A DNA stretch of 64,000 nt from Nectonema munidae (GCA_030549495.1 JAUIRK010000003.1:1-64000), one strand, 5' to 3'; counted from the stretch's first letter, positions 33,801 to 48,800 are shown. A program made the numbers and translations. Notes: generated from the letters alone by a model not told the origin.

Positions 33801-36800
33801 AATTTCGTGACTTTTCCAAAAATCAATAGTTGCATCTTTTGATACCATTTTCATTGCAGTTTAATGACCTTCTCATGTCAAAAATAATCAAAATAAAAAA
33901 TTAAAATTTTTGCAGCAAAATTTTGACATTATCTGTAGTTGTTAACCTTGTAACTTAAGGTCAATATTATATACTACCTTGAAAATTTATAATTATATAC
34001 AGTTTTGAACGCATAACACTTTATATATTTAATTTTTTTAATAATCATGGCTACTTTTTAGAAAATCTCAATCAAAATTTTGATTGATCAGTAATATATC
34101 TAATAAAATATTCTTTCAAAGTTTACATAAAATATATGTCTTTATACTAAATCGGCAATGCTGATTTCATTTCTGGACTAATTTTTTACATTTAGGATTT
34201 GAAAATACCAATAAGTGTTAATCAAATTTGCGGTTTACTTCTAAAATTGTCCAAAAACACTCCTTCAAATTTTACCTAAAATATATTTTTTTATACCAAA
34301 TCGATCATGCTGGTTTAATTTCTGGACTCAGTTTTCGAATTTAGAGTTTTTAAAATATGTCAGTTTCAATCAAATTTGCGGTTTACGTCTAATATCTACA
34401 GAATTTTTTTAAAAAATTAAATAAAATATCTGTTTTTATAGTAAAGTGAAGATGCTGGTTTAATTTTTGGACTCAATTTTCGCATTTAGAGTTTTAAAAT
34501 ATCTGAACCCTCAATCAGATTGCGGTTAACGTCTAAAAACTGTCTCGAAAAATGTTTTCAAAATTTCAAATAAAATATCTGTTTTTATACTAAATCGACT
34601 ATGCTTATTTTAAAGTGGTGTAATGAATAATGATCTAATATTGGGTGCTTCAAAAAAGATTTTGACCGTGGAAAACAAGTTTCGCTTTTGGAAATGAAAA
34701 ATTGTAAACTTATAGCTTATCATGTAATATTACAATGCTCATTTCACTGTATCTTTGGCATTAGTTTGTTGGCATTATAAAGATCTTCAAAATTATGATC
34801 CAGAAAACATCTATAACATGGTTGAAACTGGCCTCTTTTTTCGTTTGGAGCCGAATGCTACTTTTGGAACTGGAGCCATGAAAGGTAAGAAAAAGAACAA
34901 AGAACGTCTTACGATTGCACTTTGTGCCAACGCTAGTGGCACACACAAACTTTAGCCGCTTGTAATCGCAAAATTTGCTCGCCCACGATGCTTTGGCAAA
35001 AAGTTCGATCCCAAAGTTTATTGTGATTATTATTCAAATAAGTCAGCCTGGATGATCACAATTATTTCTTGATTAGACTTAAAGACTTTGACAGACTCAT
35101 GAGAGATGCTAAAAAACAAGTGATTCTACTATGCGATAATGCCACCAGTCACAAACAAGGTGGACTAAAGCTCACAAACAACAGGATAGTTTTTTTGCCA
35201 CCAAACTCCACTTCACACATCCAACCAATGGATGCTGGCATCATATGTAACTTTAAATTACATTATCGTAAATTCATTACACGCCATTTCATCCAATGTA
35301 TTGATGGTAAAGAAGATTTGAAAGTAAACGTAAGGCAAGAGCACTTGGTATGGTGTGTAATGCCTGGGGTTTGGTTGAACAGACTACAGTCGTAAATTGT
35401 TGGAGACATACAGGCATTCTTGCTAAATCTTACCTTACAATGAATGTGACACGTGTTGATGAACATAGAGATACAGAAAACACAAATTTATGTGAGTTGC
35501 AAGGATTACTCATTCGCCTCGAACCGGAGTTTGAGGAAGTAGTGTCAGCAAGCGCTTATGCTAACATTGAAACAACTGAGATGTTAACTGAGCAACAAAT
35601 CATCACTTTGGTTTCATCTTCTGAAGTAGAAAGTGACAAAAATTTGAAAGACGATGAAGATGATGAATATAAGCCTCCAACTACTTTAGTTGAATCTAGA
35701 AAAGCACTTTCAACTGTTCTGAATTTCATTGAGTGCAACCCGAAACTACATTTTCGTCATCATCAGAATTTAATAACTTTATACTATGATTTACAACAAA
35801 AATCAATTGAAAGTTCGAAGCAAACTTATATTAAAGATTTTTTTTGAAAAAGCGTGAACGATATTTTTAAAAAAACTTTTTTATACTTTTTACACTCTGT
35901 TTGAGAAGAATATAAATAGTTATGCTTGCGCTGAGTGTTTCTATAGAAATGTGAAGTTACATTACAACAAACTTCATAACCGACATTTCGTAATCCGATA
36001 TAAAAAACTTAGGAACCGACGATGTCGGATTAACGAGGTCTGACTGTATATATATATATATCAATTTTTTGGAAGATTTGATTGATTTTTATAAAAAATG
36101 AACATCACCACTGAATTGAGAATACTTGAAAATGGGTATATATGTATAAAAAACTTCATTTAATTATTTAAATAAATGTTCCTTTTTGAGATAAGGTGTC
36201 ATATATAAATCAATTTTTTGATTGATTTTTACAAAAAATGAATATCACCACTGAATTCAGCATAATTGAAATATATATAACATTAAAAATATTTATAAAA
36301 ACTTATTAATATCTGAAAAAATGTAGAGAAGAGGGCACTTTACGCTCCTAGCGCTTGATTGGACAAATTCACCTATCGTTAGAATTTTGTTTACAAATTT
36401 GATATTGTATCATTGAGATAATACACAATTTAGCTGATAATAAAAATCATCTTAAAAATCTTTAATTAGAATTATAAATATTAAAGAAAATGAGAAACAA
36501 AAATAAAAATAATATTATAGAAAAAAATTTCCATAATTTAAGAAAAAAATATTAATATTTTATTGAAAACATTTCGAATACTCTAACATTACAAAAAACT
36601 TATGATATGAAATTTTAGAGAAAACATAAAATGTAAATGACTAAGTTTATTCATATGACATTACATCCCAAAATTAAAGAAATACATTAGGTATACATTT
36701 AATACAAAAATTAGACAAATAGATTGTAAATAAGAAATGACGAAGTGGAATTTTTGCTTTTGTTTCATAAACTTCTTAATATTTGCTTTCGTACATTTTA

Positions 36801-39800
36801 TAGCAACAAATATGAATAGAGAAACTTCTATTTTTTAAGAATTAACGCCCCAACCTCGAAAGTTACTCGCACCTACACCCCCTTTCAACGTTAAGAACAA
36901 CAGTTACAGATTCGATAATGTTAGTAGTAGGTGTGATTGATTGAGTAGTGAATGACTATGAGTGAGTGAGTAGTAAGGGAGTTAATGAGTGTGAGAGAGT
37001 AGTAAGTGAGTGTGAGTGAGTAGTAAGTGAGTGAGTATAAGATAGTGAATGAGTGTGAGTGTTAGGGAGTGAGTGAGTAGTAAGTGAGGGTGAGTGAATG
37101 AGTGAGTAATAAGATAGTGAATGAGTGTCAGTGAATGAGTGAGTGAGTAGTAAGTGAGGGTGAGTGAATGAGTGTGAGTGAGTAGTAAGTGAGTGAATGA
37201 GTGTGGGTGAGTGAGTAGTAAGTGAGGGTGAGTGAATGAGTGTTAGTGAGTAGTAAGTGAGTGAATGAGAGTGTGAGTGAGTAGTAAGTGAGTGAATGAG
37301 AGTGTGGGTGAGTGAGTAGTAAGTAAGTGAATGAGTGTGAGTGTTAGTGAGTGAGTGTGAGTGAATGAGTGTTAGTTTGTAGTAAGTGAGTGAATGAGAG
37401 TGTTAGTGAGTGAGTGAGGGTGAGTGAATGAGTGTGAGAGAGTAGTGAGTGAGTAGTAAGTGAGTGAATGAGAGTGTGAGTGAGTGAGTAGTAAGTAGTA
37501 AGTGAGGGTGAGTGAATGAGTGTGAGTGAATGAATTTTAGTGAAGGTGAGTGAATGAGTATGAGTGGTGGTGGTGGTGGTGGTGGTGGTGGTGGTGGTGG
37601 TGGTGGTGGTGGTGGTGGTGGTGAGTGGTGGTGAGTGGTGAGTGGTGAGTGGTGAGTGGTGGTGGTGGTGGTGGTGGTGGTGAGTGGTGGTGGTGGTGGT
37701 GGTGGTGGTGGTGGTGGTGGTGGTGGTGGTGGTGGTGGTGGTGGTGGTGGTGGTGGTGGTGGTGGTGGTGGTGGTGGTGGTGAGTGGTGGTGGTGGTGGT
37801 GGTGGTGGTGGTGGTGGTGGTGGTGGTGGTGGTGGTGGTGGTGGTGGTGGTGGTGGTGGTGGTGGTGGTGGTGAGTGGTGGTGAGTGAGTGAGTGGTGGT
37901 GAGTGAGTGAGTGGTGGTGGTGGTGGTGGTGGTGGTGGTGAGTGGTGAGTGGTGAGTGGTGGTGGTGGTGGTGGTGGTGGTGGTGGTGGTGGTGAGTGGT
38001 GGTGGTGGTGGTGGTGGTGGTGGTGGTGGTGGTGGTGGTGGTGGTGGTGGTGGTGGTGGTGGTGGTGGTGGTGGTGGTGGTGGTGGTGGTGGTGGTGGTG
38101 GTGGTGGTGGTGTGGTGGTGGTGGTGGTGGTGGTGGTGGTGGTGGTGGTGGTGGTGGTGGTGGTGAGTGGTGGTGGTGGTGGTGGTGGTGGTGGTGGTGG
38201 TGGTGGTGAGTGAGTGAGTGAGTGAGTGAGTGAGTGAGTGAGTGAGTGAGTGAGTGAGTGAGTGAGTATGAGTGAAGTTACGTGTTGGGACACGGTTGAC
38301 AGGTTTCGACGATTGCGTGAGGCAGACGTGAAGGAGAAACCAAATTGAATAAGACTCCACACCCAACAAATCATGATGATTTTGCAGAGCAAGATGTTGT
38401 AACGAATCACTTCTTCCTTGAAGAGCTCGAAGAATTCCATAAGGTCTGCCGCCGTCCCGATGTACACAAGAAGCAGCTCCGACAGTTCGACGCGCGACAA
38501 CTTTCCGCGTGGAAGAAACCACTTGGCGATGATGAGGATAAAGACAAAGCCTTGCTCTATTGCGAGCACCCAATGGTACCTTGAGATCCGTAGTTCAAAA
38601 AGATTCTGCATAAAATAGAAACATCACTGAGAAATTGTTACATTTTAAAATCAATACAGCTCCGTAATTTTTTTATAAGACCCCAGCTTTTTTGTGATAT
38701 GTACGCAAGATGTTTCTTCTAAGAATCTTTGAAATTCACAGATGGATAACTCCATCCAGATTTTTAATTATTTTTCATAAAAAACTAATCAGAATAAAGG
38801 TATTTTAAAGTGAATATTAAGCTGTGTCATTAACTCAATCATTTTTAGTTAATAAAACGTTATCAATAATTTTTTCCATAGATTTAATTATTTAGCTTCT
38901 TTTATTGATTTTATCATTTCGTATTTGATATTAAAAACAGAATTAGTTGCTTTAGAATTTAGATAGTGCTCCAGGTACGAATTATCCTAATATGAGTTGT
39001 CCTAGCACAAATCTTGACCTCTATTACTTGACTCGTATTGAATTTACTCTTTATAATCTTCTTAAATTTGACAAATATTCATTATACTCATAACTTTTAT
39101 CACTATGATGAAAAGTATGACACTGGTGTTCGAAGAAATGAAAAATCGACATTAAATAAATAAAATTTCATGAAAAAAGAATGCAATCGATTAGTCTATA
39201 AATTTTTTTCATGAAAGAGATAGTTCTGAAAAATGAAAAGAAAAAATAGAATTGTATTTAAAAAATGAACTAGTTTTTTAATTGAAAAATTGCAATGATG
39301 AAACAAAATATCAAACTATCTTCACGTAGAATTGATCTTCTCCGTGGAGAAAATTATTCGATTCCCCCAACAATAAAGTTTCGTTGACTATAGACATTTG
39401 AAAAACTACTAATGCTTCCGTTCACCTTTTTTTATATATGCAACTCCATTTTCTCGATCAGGTTTCATGTTGTTAAGGCTGCACGGCATTTTTAGATCTC
39501 GAGTTGCTTAGCTTTATTTTTTTGTTAATACTTTTTATTAAGTTATAAAAATTTTATATTTATAATATATTATGAACTTTAATTTTTTACAAAATTATAT
39601 TAAAATTGATTAAATTAACTCAAATCGAGTTTTATTTCTTGGGAAAGGGAGAATGAAGGCGATGTTTAGAATACCAAAGATTCGTGCTTTCCTAAGCATG
39701 TTCTTAATTTTTCACCCGATTTGAGGTGTGGACCTTAGCCACTCGCTTGCTTATAAAAAAGCTATCAAGGACTTGAATCTCTTGTTCTTCATTCCAAACA

Positions 39801-42800
39801 CCTATACTTATCATGTTCTTCGCAAGAAGCGCAAATTTCATATGCTTTGCAGAGAATGGAACCCATCTCTCGATTCACCAAAATAAAAGCTTCTTATTTT
39901 ATACACATCGAGAGATTGATAATGAAGTAACGTAAGATAACATGATAACAGCATTTTACCGGTTTCTATTGAAAGTAAACTCCTTTAAAACGAGTGGTTA
40001 AGGCAAAAGAGAAAACTTGGATCTAAAAATTGTCATCTAAAGGTATGCTTTGTATACAGATCCCTTAATTTTGGATGACAAACCTTCTTCACCCCTTCCC
40101 ATTTTTGTGCCGACCTGGAAATGGAGCAACGCCCTTGTCCATGCAGGTGTATACGAGAACGTGGCAATTGCCTAATTTAAAATCGAAAAAGGAGATTTCG
40201 CACGCCATGAAGTTTCTTTTGTATTTGTAAATGAGATGTTTAGCAAGATAGTGACCAATTTGTGTTGTTGGTTGGTTGGTTAATTAATTTTTGAAAGTGA
40301 GTATTTATTTATTTATTTATTTAGTGAGATTAGTTCGTTTCTTTGTGAAATTAGTAAGGGCAAAAAGTAAATTCGATTTTTGAACTAGAAAGAGCGTTGT
40401 CAACGACTTTTCCGAGTGACATTTTAGCTGCTTAAAAATTTTGTATTATTTGTGTGTATGATGATAAAATATATTGCACTTTTATAAATAACAAATTTCT
40501 TTTTTTCAATCAAAAATTTTTATTTAAAAAAATAAAGTAAGTATTTTTTCCCATAAACTTACCAAGGCTTTAACAAATTAAATGACAAAGGCTTGGCAAA
40601 ATTGAATCTAAACAAAGGACTTTGTAGTTTAAGTGTATACTCAATAGAGTGGAATCTTAATCAATTCTCACACTATGGAATATTATTCACCATCCATATT
40701 ATTGCTCTTTAACCCCCTATAATATAAGTACAGGGTCTATATGCATTGCCGTGCAAAAGTTTTCGCCCACAACTGAGAAATAAATCCTTTTAAAAAGATC
40801 ATATCCTTCATGATTGATTGCATGTTTTCGAAGTAACGTTCCTCCCTCTTTTAGGTCTTATAACATATTTGCATCCATAAGAACAAAACTCAATTTTGTT
40901 TCATCGCTGAAAATAGCTTTTGGCCTATAAGACAAACTTTACCTCACTTTTTCCTTTGTACACATTTTAATCTATTTTTATATAAAAGTTTGCCAACGTT
41001 ATTTTTTTAGCTACAATACGATTTTTCAAATTTTTTTCATAAGAATACAATTTTTAAAACATCTTCTTAATATTTTTGGTACATTTCTTTAAACAATGTT
41101 TGAGAAATAGCGTTTTTGCCTTATTTGCAACAGTTCCTGTACTTTTAAATTTCAATAAATTAAGTATTACTTCTAGATACTCGAAACAATTTAGTTATGG
41201 CTCTTTGACTACGGAGATACGACTTTTGGTCTTAATTCTAATGATATTTGGGATAAATTTTGAAAATGCAAACAAATGATTTTATGATAAAACATAAGAT
41301 TGTCAAAAATTTAATTGAAAAAATAAAGAATTTTTTTATAAAAATAAAAATATTTATATGAATAAAGTTCCCTGGCATTTAATTTTTGCCGGCATTTCTA
41401 TAATAACAAAGCTTCATAATTCAATATTGATATCTGAAAAATATCATTTTCTGACTATGTCTCACAAATTAATCATGCACTAATGAATTTCATCGATTGA
41501 TAAAATTTTGAATCGTCATGAGCTTCTTCTAATTTCATCGAATAAAAAATATTTAAAAAATCAGTAACATATGGTAACATTGAAAGATTTACACTTTTCT
41601 AGCGCCCCGATAGGAATTATGCTAAAACGATTTACAACTTCCCTAAAATGTAAACAGTTTTCTCTTTTCGCAGTCTTCAAATTGAAAACTGAATTATAGA
41701 ATGCGCTCACTTCGAAACTGTCGATTTTCAGAGAATTTTGGAGGGAAGTTGCGTCGGATGCAGAAGCGTAGGAACTTGCTCCAAATCCTTTTGAAAAGGG
41801 CGTACGAAAATTTCTCTCGCTTGCCTGATTCTTGAGCCAGGTCGCTTTGTTCGAATTTCTGAGCAGGTATAGAGTTTGATCCATTTCCAAGATGCAGATG
41901 GAAGGAACCACTGACAAGATGTAAGGAAAGACGGATATTGTAAATCTTAAAATTTGACGAGTGTTTTAGCGAATGAGAAAGCACTTCTTCCATCTACTCC
42001 ATTTTATTGGACAAATTTTAGTTTAAAATAGCATTTTTCATTGGTTTAGTTAGTTGTTTAAAATGAATTACCATTTTTTATTAAGTAAATATGTTAAAGT
42101 ATTTAAAAAGGTAAAATTTTGAAACGTCTTTTTACCTATTGGAAATTCTATTTCTAAATTTGTTTTTGGTTTATTAGATCTGACGTAGACGAAAGTAATA
42201 AATAATTTGATACAAAAGTTCTTTAAAATTTAGAAATCGTCTTTTTATCTATCATACAAAAGTTTACTAATTGATTGAGCCTACAACTTTTTGTTTTTAA
42301 ATATATCAGATGGAATTAATTGAGCTTATTATTTTTAGCAATGTTGTATTTATTCTATAAAATTTTTAAGTAATTCCTATACATTTCTCTGTTATGGGCT
42401 CAAGTCTTCTAATCTAATTTTTATTAACTAAAGTGAAGCACTAAAGGATAAATATCGCTTCGCCCCTATAGTGAATTTCAACACAAATTCAATGACACAT
42501 ACTACTCTGTTTTTTGTCGACAGAAATTTGGTCAAACTTTTATCTTATTGATTATTTTTATTTATTGAGTAGCTCACTATTTCTCTAAATAACTAATTCT
42601 CGACTGACTGATTAAAAAGCTAATTTATTTTTATTATCGTTATCGCCCATAACAAAAGTGTTTAAGAAAGAATAATTAAACTTCCATAGCCGGAGAGATG
42701 GTAAAATGGCCATGCTCGGGAATCGAATCCTATTTATAGCATAGAGTACCCAACTAACTGTTACTCTAACTAAATCAAACGACCTTCTCAGATAACTGTG

Positions 42801-45800
42801 CGATTTTGAATAAACTATAAAACTTAAAAAATATGCCATATAATCTGTAGAAATTCTAATGAAATCTAAAAAATCAGGTTATTTTTAATTTCTAATTTAA
42901 ATATAAAACGAGTTGAAAAATGTATTTATCTGAGAAAAAGTATAAACTTTAAAAATTGAGGAAATAAATTATATTGAGATCAACTATTATCCTCATCCCT
43001 ATCGAACTTGTGTTCTCTCAAGCAATCTCAGACTAAAGATCTCTTAAAACACATTCTGGCAAATGTTTATCTGCTTTTGCTATTTAATTATCCTAAATAA
43101 GCGAAAATAGATGCCCAGATTAAAAAGTAGAGTTTTTCATTTTATAATAAAAAAACCTTTAACTAAGATAATGTAAACTCTATAAGTATTTTTTAAATAT
43201 TTTTTAACTTTGAAAAATAAAGCTCATCTTTAGATATGGAACATTGACAGCTGTGAATCTTTTGCGAAAATTGAGGATTATTCATTTCCATGATGTCTGA
43301 TTTCATTGTGTGCAAATGCAGTATCTAAATATCTTTTTATATCTAGACAATGTATATAAGAAATAGATAGAATAAAATAATAGAATAGAATAGACTAATA
43401 AATGGAAAAAGAAAAGATGTTGGTAACAAGAAAATGTAAAATTAGGTTGTTGGACATGGTAAAAGATGTAGGATGCGGGATAATCAAAAGGCCGTTGAGA
43501 TGATCAACCATAGATATATAAAAATATTTACAAAAAATCATTGTAGAGTATAAGATATGGGATCAAGTAAAATAAGCATATTGCGTTTCGCTTGAACATA
43601 ATTACTTAGAAATAAAGCATTACGGTGTATGCAAGTAAACTGATGAAAAATATATAGATATATAACATTTACAATACATTGGTGAAGAGTAAGCATAAAT
43701 ATAGAAATATGAATAATGATATAGATACAGAAAAGTAATCATGCTGCTTAGTTAAAATCTCATACGCAAGTATAACTGTAAGATATGGAGCAAGAAGACG
43801 CATACTCCGAAGTATATGTATTTTTAGATCATTTTTCAATTTAGAAGAGGAGCAAGAATAGAGGAAAATAATATGTGAGTTCGAATTGTGAAACATTGCG
43901 AGTTTATGGCGTAGAGATTGTTTAGAGTTGAATCATCTAAAGAAAGGCACAGATAAAAAGAGAGAAATCTGGGAGACGTTCTTTCTTTTTAAAAATAAAA
44001 AGAAATAACAGCATTAAAAATATCAGGTAATAGACATTTCAGGTACTTTTGGATACAGGAAGCTTGGATTTATATACATCAGATAGTTTTAATAATAAAT
44101 GCTCTTAAAGATGGGTGAAGTGTGTGCCAAGAAATTCTCGTGTTTTAAAGCCTTCTTTTGTATACTGCACGGAGTAAATATGGAAGAGTCTCCCCAATTG
44201 ATAATACTGAAAGGTAAGTGTGGTAAAAATAATGGTTTATGCAGTAAAAGTTAAGTGTTTAGAGAAGAAAAATAATTTCTACTGTGCTTTAAAACACCAA
44301 CTATACAACTAAGTTTTTTGTTTAAATAATAATTGATATGATCTTTCCAAATTAAAGAATTGTTTATTGCTAAAGCCTGGAGGTTGAACTTATCAACCGT
44401 AATCATTTCAAACTTAGTTAACAAAGAATAAAGACTAGTATCTAAAATATTATAAGGGAAGTCCATGCAAAAAGATTCTTTAGAGTTTATTCCAAGAGAG
44501 TTTAAATAAAACCACTGAGTTATTGAGTTAAGACACTCAGATACATCCTACTTAGAACAATGTTTATTTTTGATCAAAACAGTGACATCATCAGCAAAAG
44601 GAAGAAAAATAGCATAATTTGTACAATTAGGAAGGCCTTAATGAAGATATTGAAAAGCAGTGGTCCAAGTATTGATCCTTGGGGCACACCTGATTTAACG
44701 TGGAGTAGAGAAGATAAAGTATCATTGATATAGACCGCCTGTTGTCTATTTGAGAAGTAAGATTCAAAAAATAATAATACAAAAGAAGAAAATCCGTAAA
44801 ATTTCAGTTTATTAATGAAGGAAGGATGTTGTAACGAATCAAAAGCTTTCGAAATGTCGATGAAACAAGAGAGAATTTGGTTTTTCTGTTCACGTGCATC
44901 TTTCATTTTGTCAATAAAATACGAGTTAAAAAGTTCGGTAGAGTAATCTCTGGTAAAACTAAATTGTAATGAGTAGAAAATGCAATTTTATATAAAATAA
45001 ACGTTCATTTGTTTGTAAATTAACCTTTCAAATATCTTGGATATGGTTGAGATGATAGAAATGGGTCTATAATTTTCAACTAAATTTTTGTAACGTCTTT
45101 TATATTTTAAACATTTAGGAAAGAAAGACATTCGTATACACAAATTAAAGCTATAGTCATTAAGATATGAACAATGTGATTCTTGATTAATTTTACATCA
45201 AAGGGAGATGATATACCATAAAAATCTTTGCATTTGCTCTTTTTAAGAGCATCGATAGCCAATATGACAGCATTCACACTAATATAGGAGGGAGTCGAAA
45301 GATGAAGGATAACGGTGAAGGTGTTTTAAATATTCATCGCTACTAGATACAGTGCTTAGTCTTTGAAACTATTTGCTATTTTTACTTCATTTGATACAAT
45401 ACTTTCGCCAATATAAAGAGACTTAAGACGGTTTTTCGAAGGTTTAATGCAAGAATTGATCATTTTCCACATGCTAGCAGTATTATTTCGATTCTCAAAA
45501 AACGCTGTCTCATTTTCTTAGCATTTTTAATTTTATATTTTATTTTGCTGTAAATTGAAGGTGTTCTTTTTCTTTTTTTATAGAGAAGATCTCTTTGTTT
45601 AAGCGAAATTAATAAATCAAGACTTTTAAATTTTATTTAGATTTGTTATTCAAAGATTTACTGGCAGTAGAAAGAGACTTAAAGGAAACAATTTTACTAA
45701 TTACATTATTTAATAAGATTTCAGGGTCGTTATTACATGATTGACGCAGATCAGAGCAAGAAAAAGTAGAAGCAAAGTGAAAAAATTTATATCTATTAAA

Positions 45801-48800
45801 AATAATCAATTTTATCAAAATGGGAAGGGATAGAACTACAAAAAAGTTTATTGTTGTTAGAATAGGTTTCGATCACAAAAGAGTTTTGATCCTGTATCAT
45901 TGATGGGATAAAGATATTATCAAGAACAGTGTTGAAAGATGGATGAGTTACAGAAGAAATCGTAGGAAAAAAATTTCAAGTATAAACCAGATTCAAAAAG
46001 TTAGAAATTTTAATATCTATTTTATATTTGAGCAAATTAAAGTTGAAGTCTCCAACAATGAAGTCAGAAGTTAGGGTTAAGAATTTTAGACAGATAGTTG
46101 TCAAAATCAATTAAAAATGAGTCGATGTTCTCAGAAAGTAGAAAGGGAAATTTATAAAAGTTATGTATAAAAATCGTACGGTTATTTCTATAAAGTGAGA
46201 CACAAGCATATTCACAACTATTAGTAAAGCAACCAGACTAAACACTTTTACCAATAAAACTCACATGAAAAAAAAGCCAGTCCATCATGTTGACTTAGTA
46301 TTTTAGGGAACAAAAAAAGATTACAGTGAGGTAATTTATAATTTTGAAAATTTGAGTCGTCTAACCAAGTTTCCTGAAGACAAATTACTGAAAAATGCTG
46401 GGAAGAAAGTTTGTTTAAACGATAAACCAAAATTTCGACTGCCAAAATCTTGGAGCTAAGTGACAGAACATTAAGACATAAAATGCTAAAATTAGCATCA
46501 ATTTTAATGTAATTATCTAAGGCGGTAGAGATGAATGATTTAGCAGTATGGGTGAAATCAGATGAAAGAGTAGGTCCGAAATGGTAGAATCATTGAAAGT
46601 CATATTATTCATAATAAGTAGTATTCTTTTACAAAACTAATTTAACTTTGAAGGAGCGGACAAAGAAAACTTAAAGCAGTGGTTTCAAAAGTTAAGCCTA
46701 ATGCTTCATTATTCAGAAGTTTATACATTGCGCTCATGCTCGTGCTCTAACCGGCGATATGGAGTCCATCATTTGTACAGCGATGTTGTAACGAAGCACG
46801 ATTGGCGTGAAAGACTAGATAAAAGTAAGCAAAAATAGAGGGGACCGGTACTTGTTCTAAAATACCAAGTTTTTTATTGGCATGCTTTGAAATCAATTTG
46901 TTTCTGTGTTTTACAAAGATTTGACGAAAATATCGATACTAAACAAGGTCCACTTACGAAAACAATTTATTACATGAGGGAAGAACCAAATTCTTGCTGA
47001 AAAATGTCAAAAAAAGTAAAATTGGCTTGAAAAGAAATCATGGAGACTCGTGCAAAACGCAAGAGAACAACTGAGCGTTCATATGATGCACGCACATCAT
47101 ATATTATATTTTGCTCAGCTATTTAAATACCACTCGTGTATACAGAAGAACTGTGGGCGGCTTTAATTAGCCTTTTGTGTACTTGTTGGTGTACCTGGCT
47201 TATTTCAATAAATTTCTTCCTTTCATATCATTTAATAGAAGACGAGTATAGTGGTTTCAAACCTTTTTCATTCATATTTTATTTCTAGATTCAATCAAGT
47301 ATAATCTCCCATTAGAATGTTATTAACACAAAAGTCACTGAGAGATTCATGCAATGATGGTGAATCGTCCATTGCATTCAACATGCTATAAATCCACAAA
47401 TGTGTCGAAAGTGTGCATTTGTCAAATCAAGGTAGTAAACGGAAACGCAATTAAGTTATATACAGCTTAGTCCCAGTTTCACGGATAGAACGACTTAAGC
47501 TTCCATATTGAATCTTTTTCCATTTCTAATTCCTTTTTGTTATTCTAATTTCTCTTTTTTTAATTCTATTGTCCATTTTTAATTCAAATTTGTCTTTTTT
47601 CTGTTTATTTTACTGTTTTGCAGTCCTATTTAATTCCGTTTTGAACGAATATCTCTTTTTTAATTTAATATCAATTTAAAAAAGCGTTAAATGCATGAAT
47701 AATAAGATGAAATAGAATTGAAAAGAGATAAATTAGAATCGAAAAACACAAAATAAAATTCAAAGAGGCAAAATTTAACTAAAAATCGTGTATTAAAATC
47801 TCAATTATACCTTCTTATGGTAAATCTTATATCCACTGACAAAAATTATGTTTACATTTATATATTTTTCGCACCCTTATATTACGTATCCAACCAATTA
47901 CAACCAAATTGATGGGACAAATACCCATCAGAATGGTTACGCCTAGGAAAAAGTTGGCAAACCTCTGCCCACTAGATCTATTTTACTGCTCTTTTCCAGT
48001 CTGATATTTTACATTTTTAAATAATGTTTGCAAAGAAATAAAATTTTAAAATAGCCTGATACAATAACACACGAGTTTATTCATCATATCATCACTGATT
48101 CAAAAACTCGCCAATATTCACCTTTGATATCGATATATTGATTATTCCACAATCAATACAAATTGAAATGATGGAATTATGATGTAATATGCAACTGAAA
48201 CTTTTCAAAAATTATCATATTTTGGCCTGAACAATATTTTATTCTTTAAAAATTTTCCAGCCTAAAATTTTTGTCTACTTCTAGTTCCACTTTTATATGT
48301 GAGAGATTTTTATCGAAAATATGGTTCCAAAGAAATCAATACGTTGATAAAGTGGTGAAAATTTTGGAAATGATTAGGACGTGCAGCAAAAACCAGGAAT
48401 AGATTGGAAAAAAGTTGACCGTATAATGGTTAATATTGCTCCGCATGCGATGTTTTATTTGAGAACATAATTAACTACACGAAGATTCAATCACTTGAAA
48501 AGAAATCGAAAATGTATACAGGTAACGACAAAACTAGTGGGCCTTTCTATTTTTTAGAGAGGGCGGAAGAATCCGTTGAAAGTTAGTGCATAAAGTTTAG
48601 AAATAGCGCGCGAAAATTTTGCAGTGAATGAAGGGGCGTCGAATGTGATGAGAGATGGGCAGAGCTTCGTTAGGAGAACTGAAACAGGTAACTCGATTTA
48701 TAGGTACACGTTTGTTAAAGGGTGAGTGAGTTGTTTAGTTGAGCCCCTACCAAATTATCTGGCAATTAGTTATGAACTAGGTAGACTAGGAGTTGGCGTA

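Larger units (their letters stand above)
33742..36385 (-). mobile_element. Inverted second copy of the two-array TTAA element, split by Tigger
   Basis: At the low end, CCCTATTAGTTCCCCTTCAC and the following bases are the inverted counterpart of the right end at 17458. Array B follows (four units). At the high end, array A (two units) runs into AGGGCACTTTACGCTCC, GGACAAATTC and a decayed terminal CCTATCGTTAG. The order is exactly that of 14163-17458 read backwards. The low end is flanked by TCAA rather than TTAA. The middle has been replaced by a 5'-truncated Tigger at about 34650-36046. Confidence 0.75.

Noticed and set aside
37344-38281. Long predicted polyThr, polyHis, polyPro, polyGly, polyVal and polyTrp proteins on both strands
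   Set aside because: They are translations of the GAGT/GGT satellite. Only the TMEM26 exon at 38282-38605 is real coding sequence.
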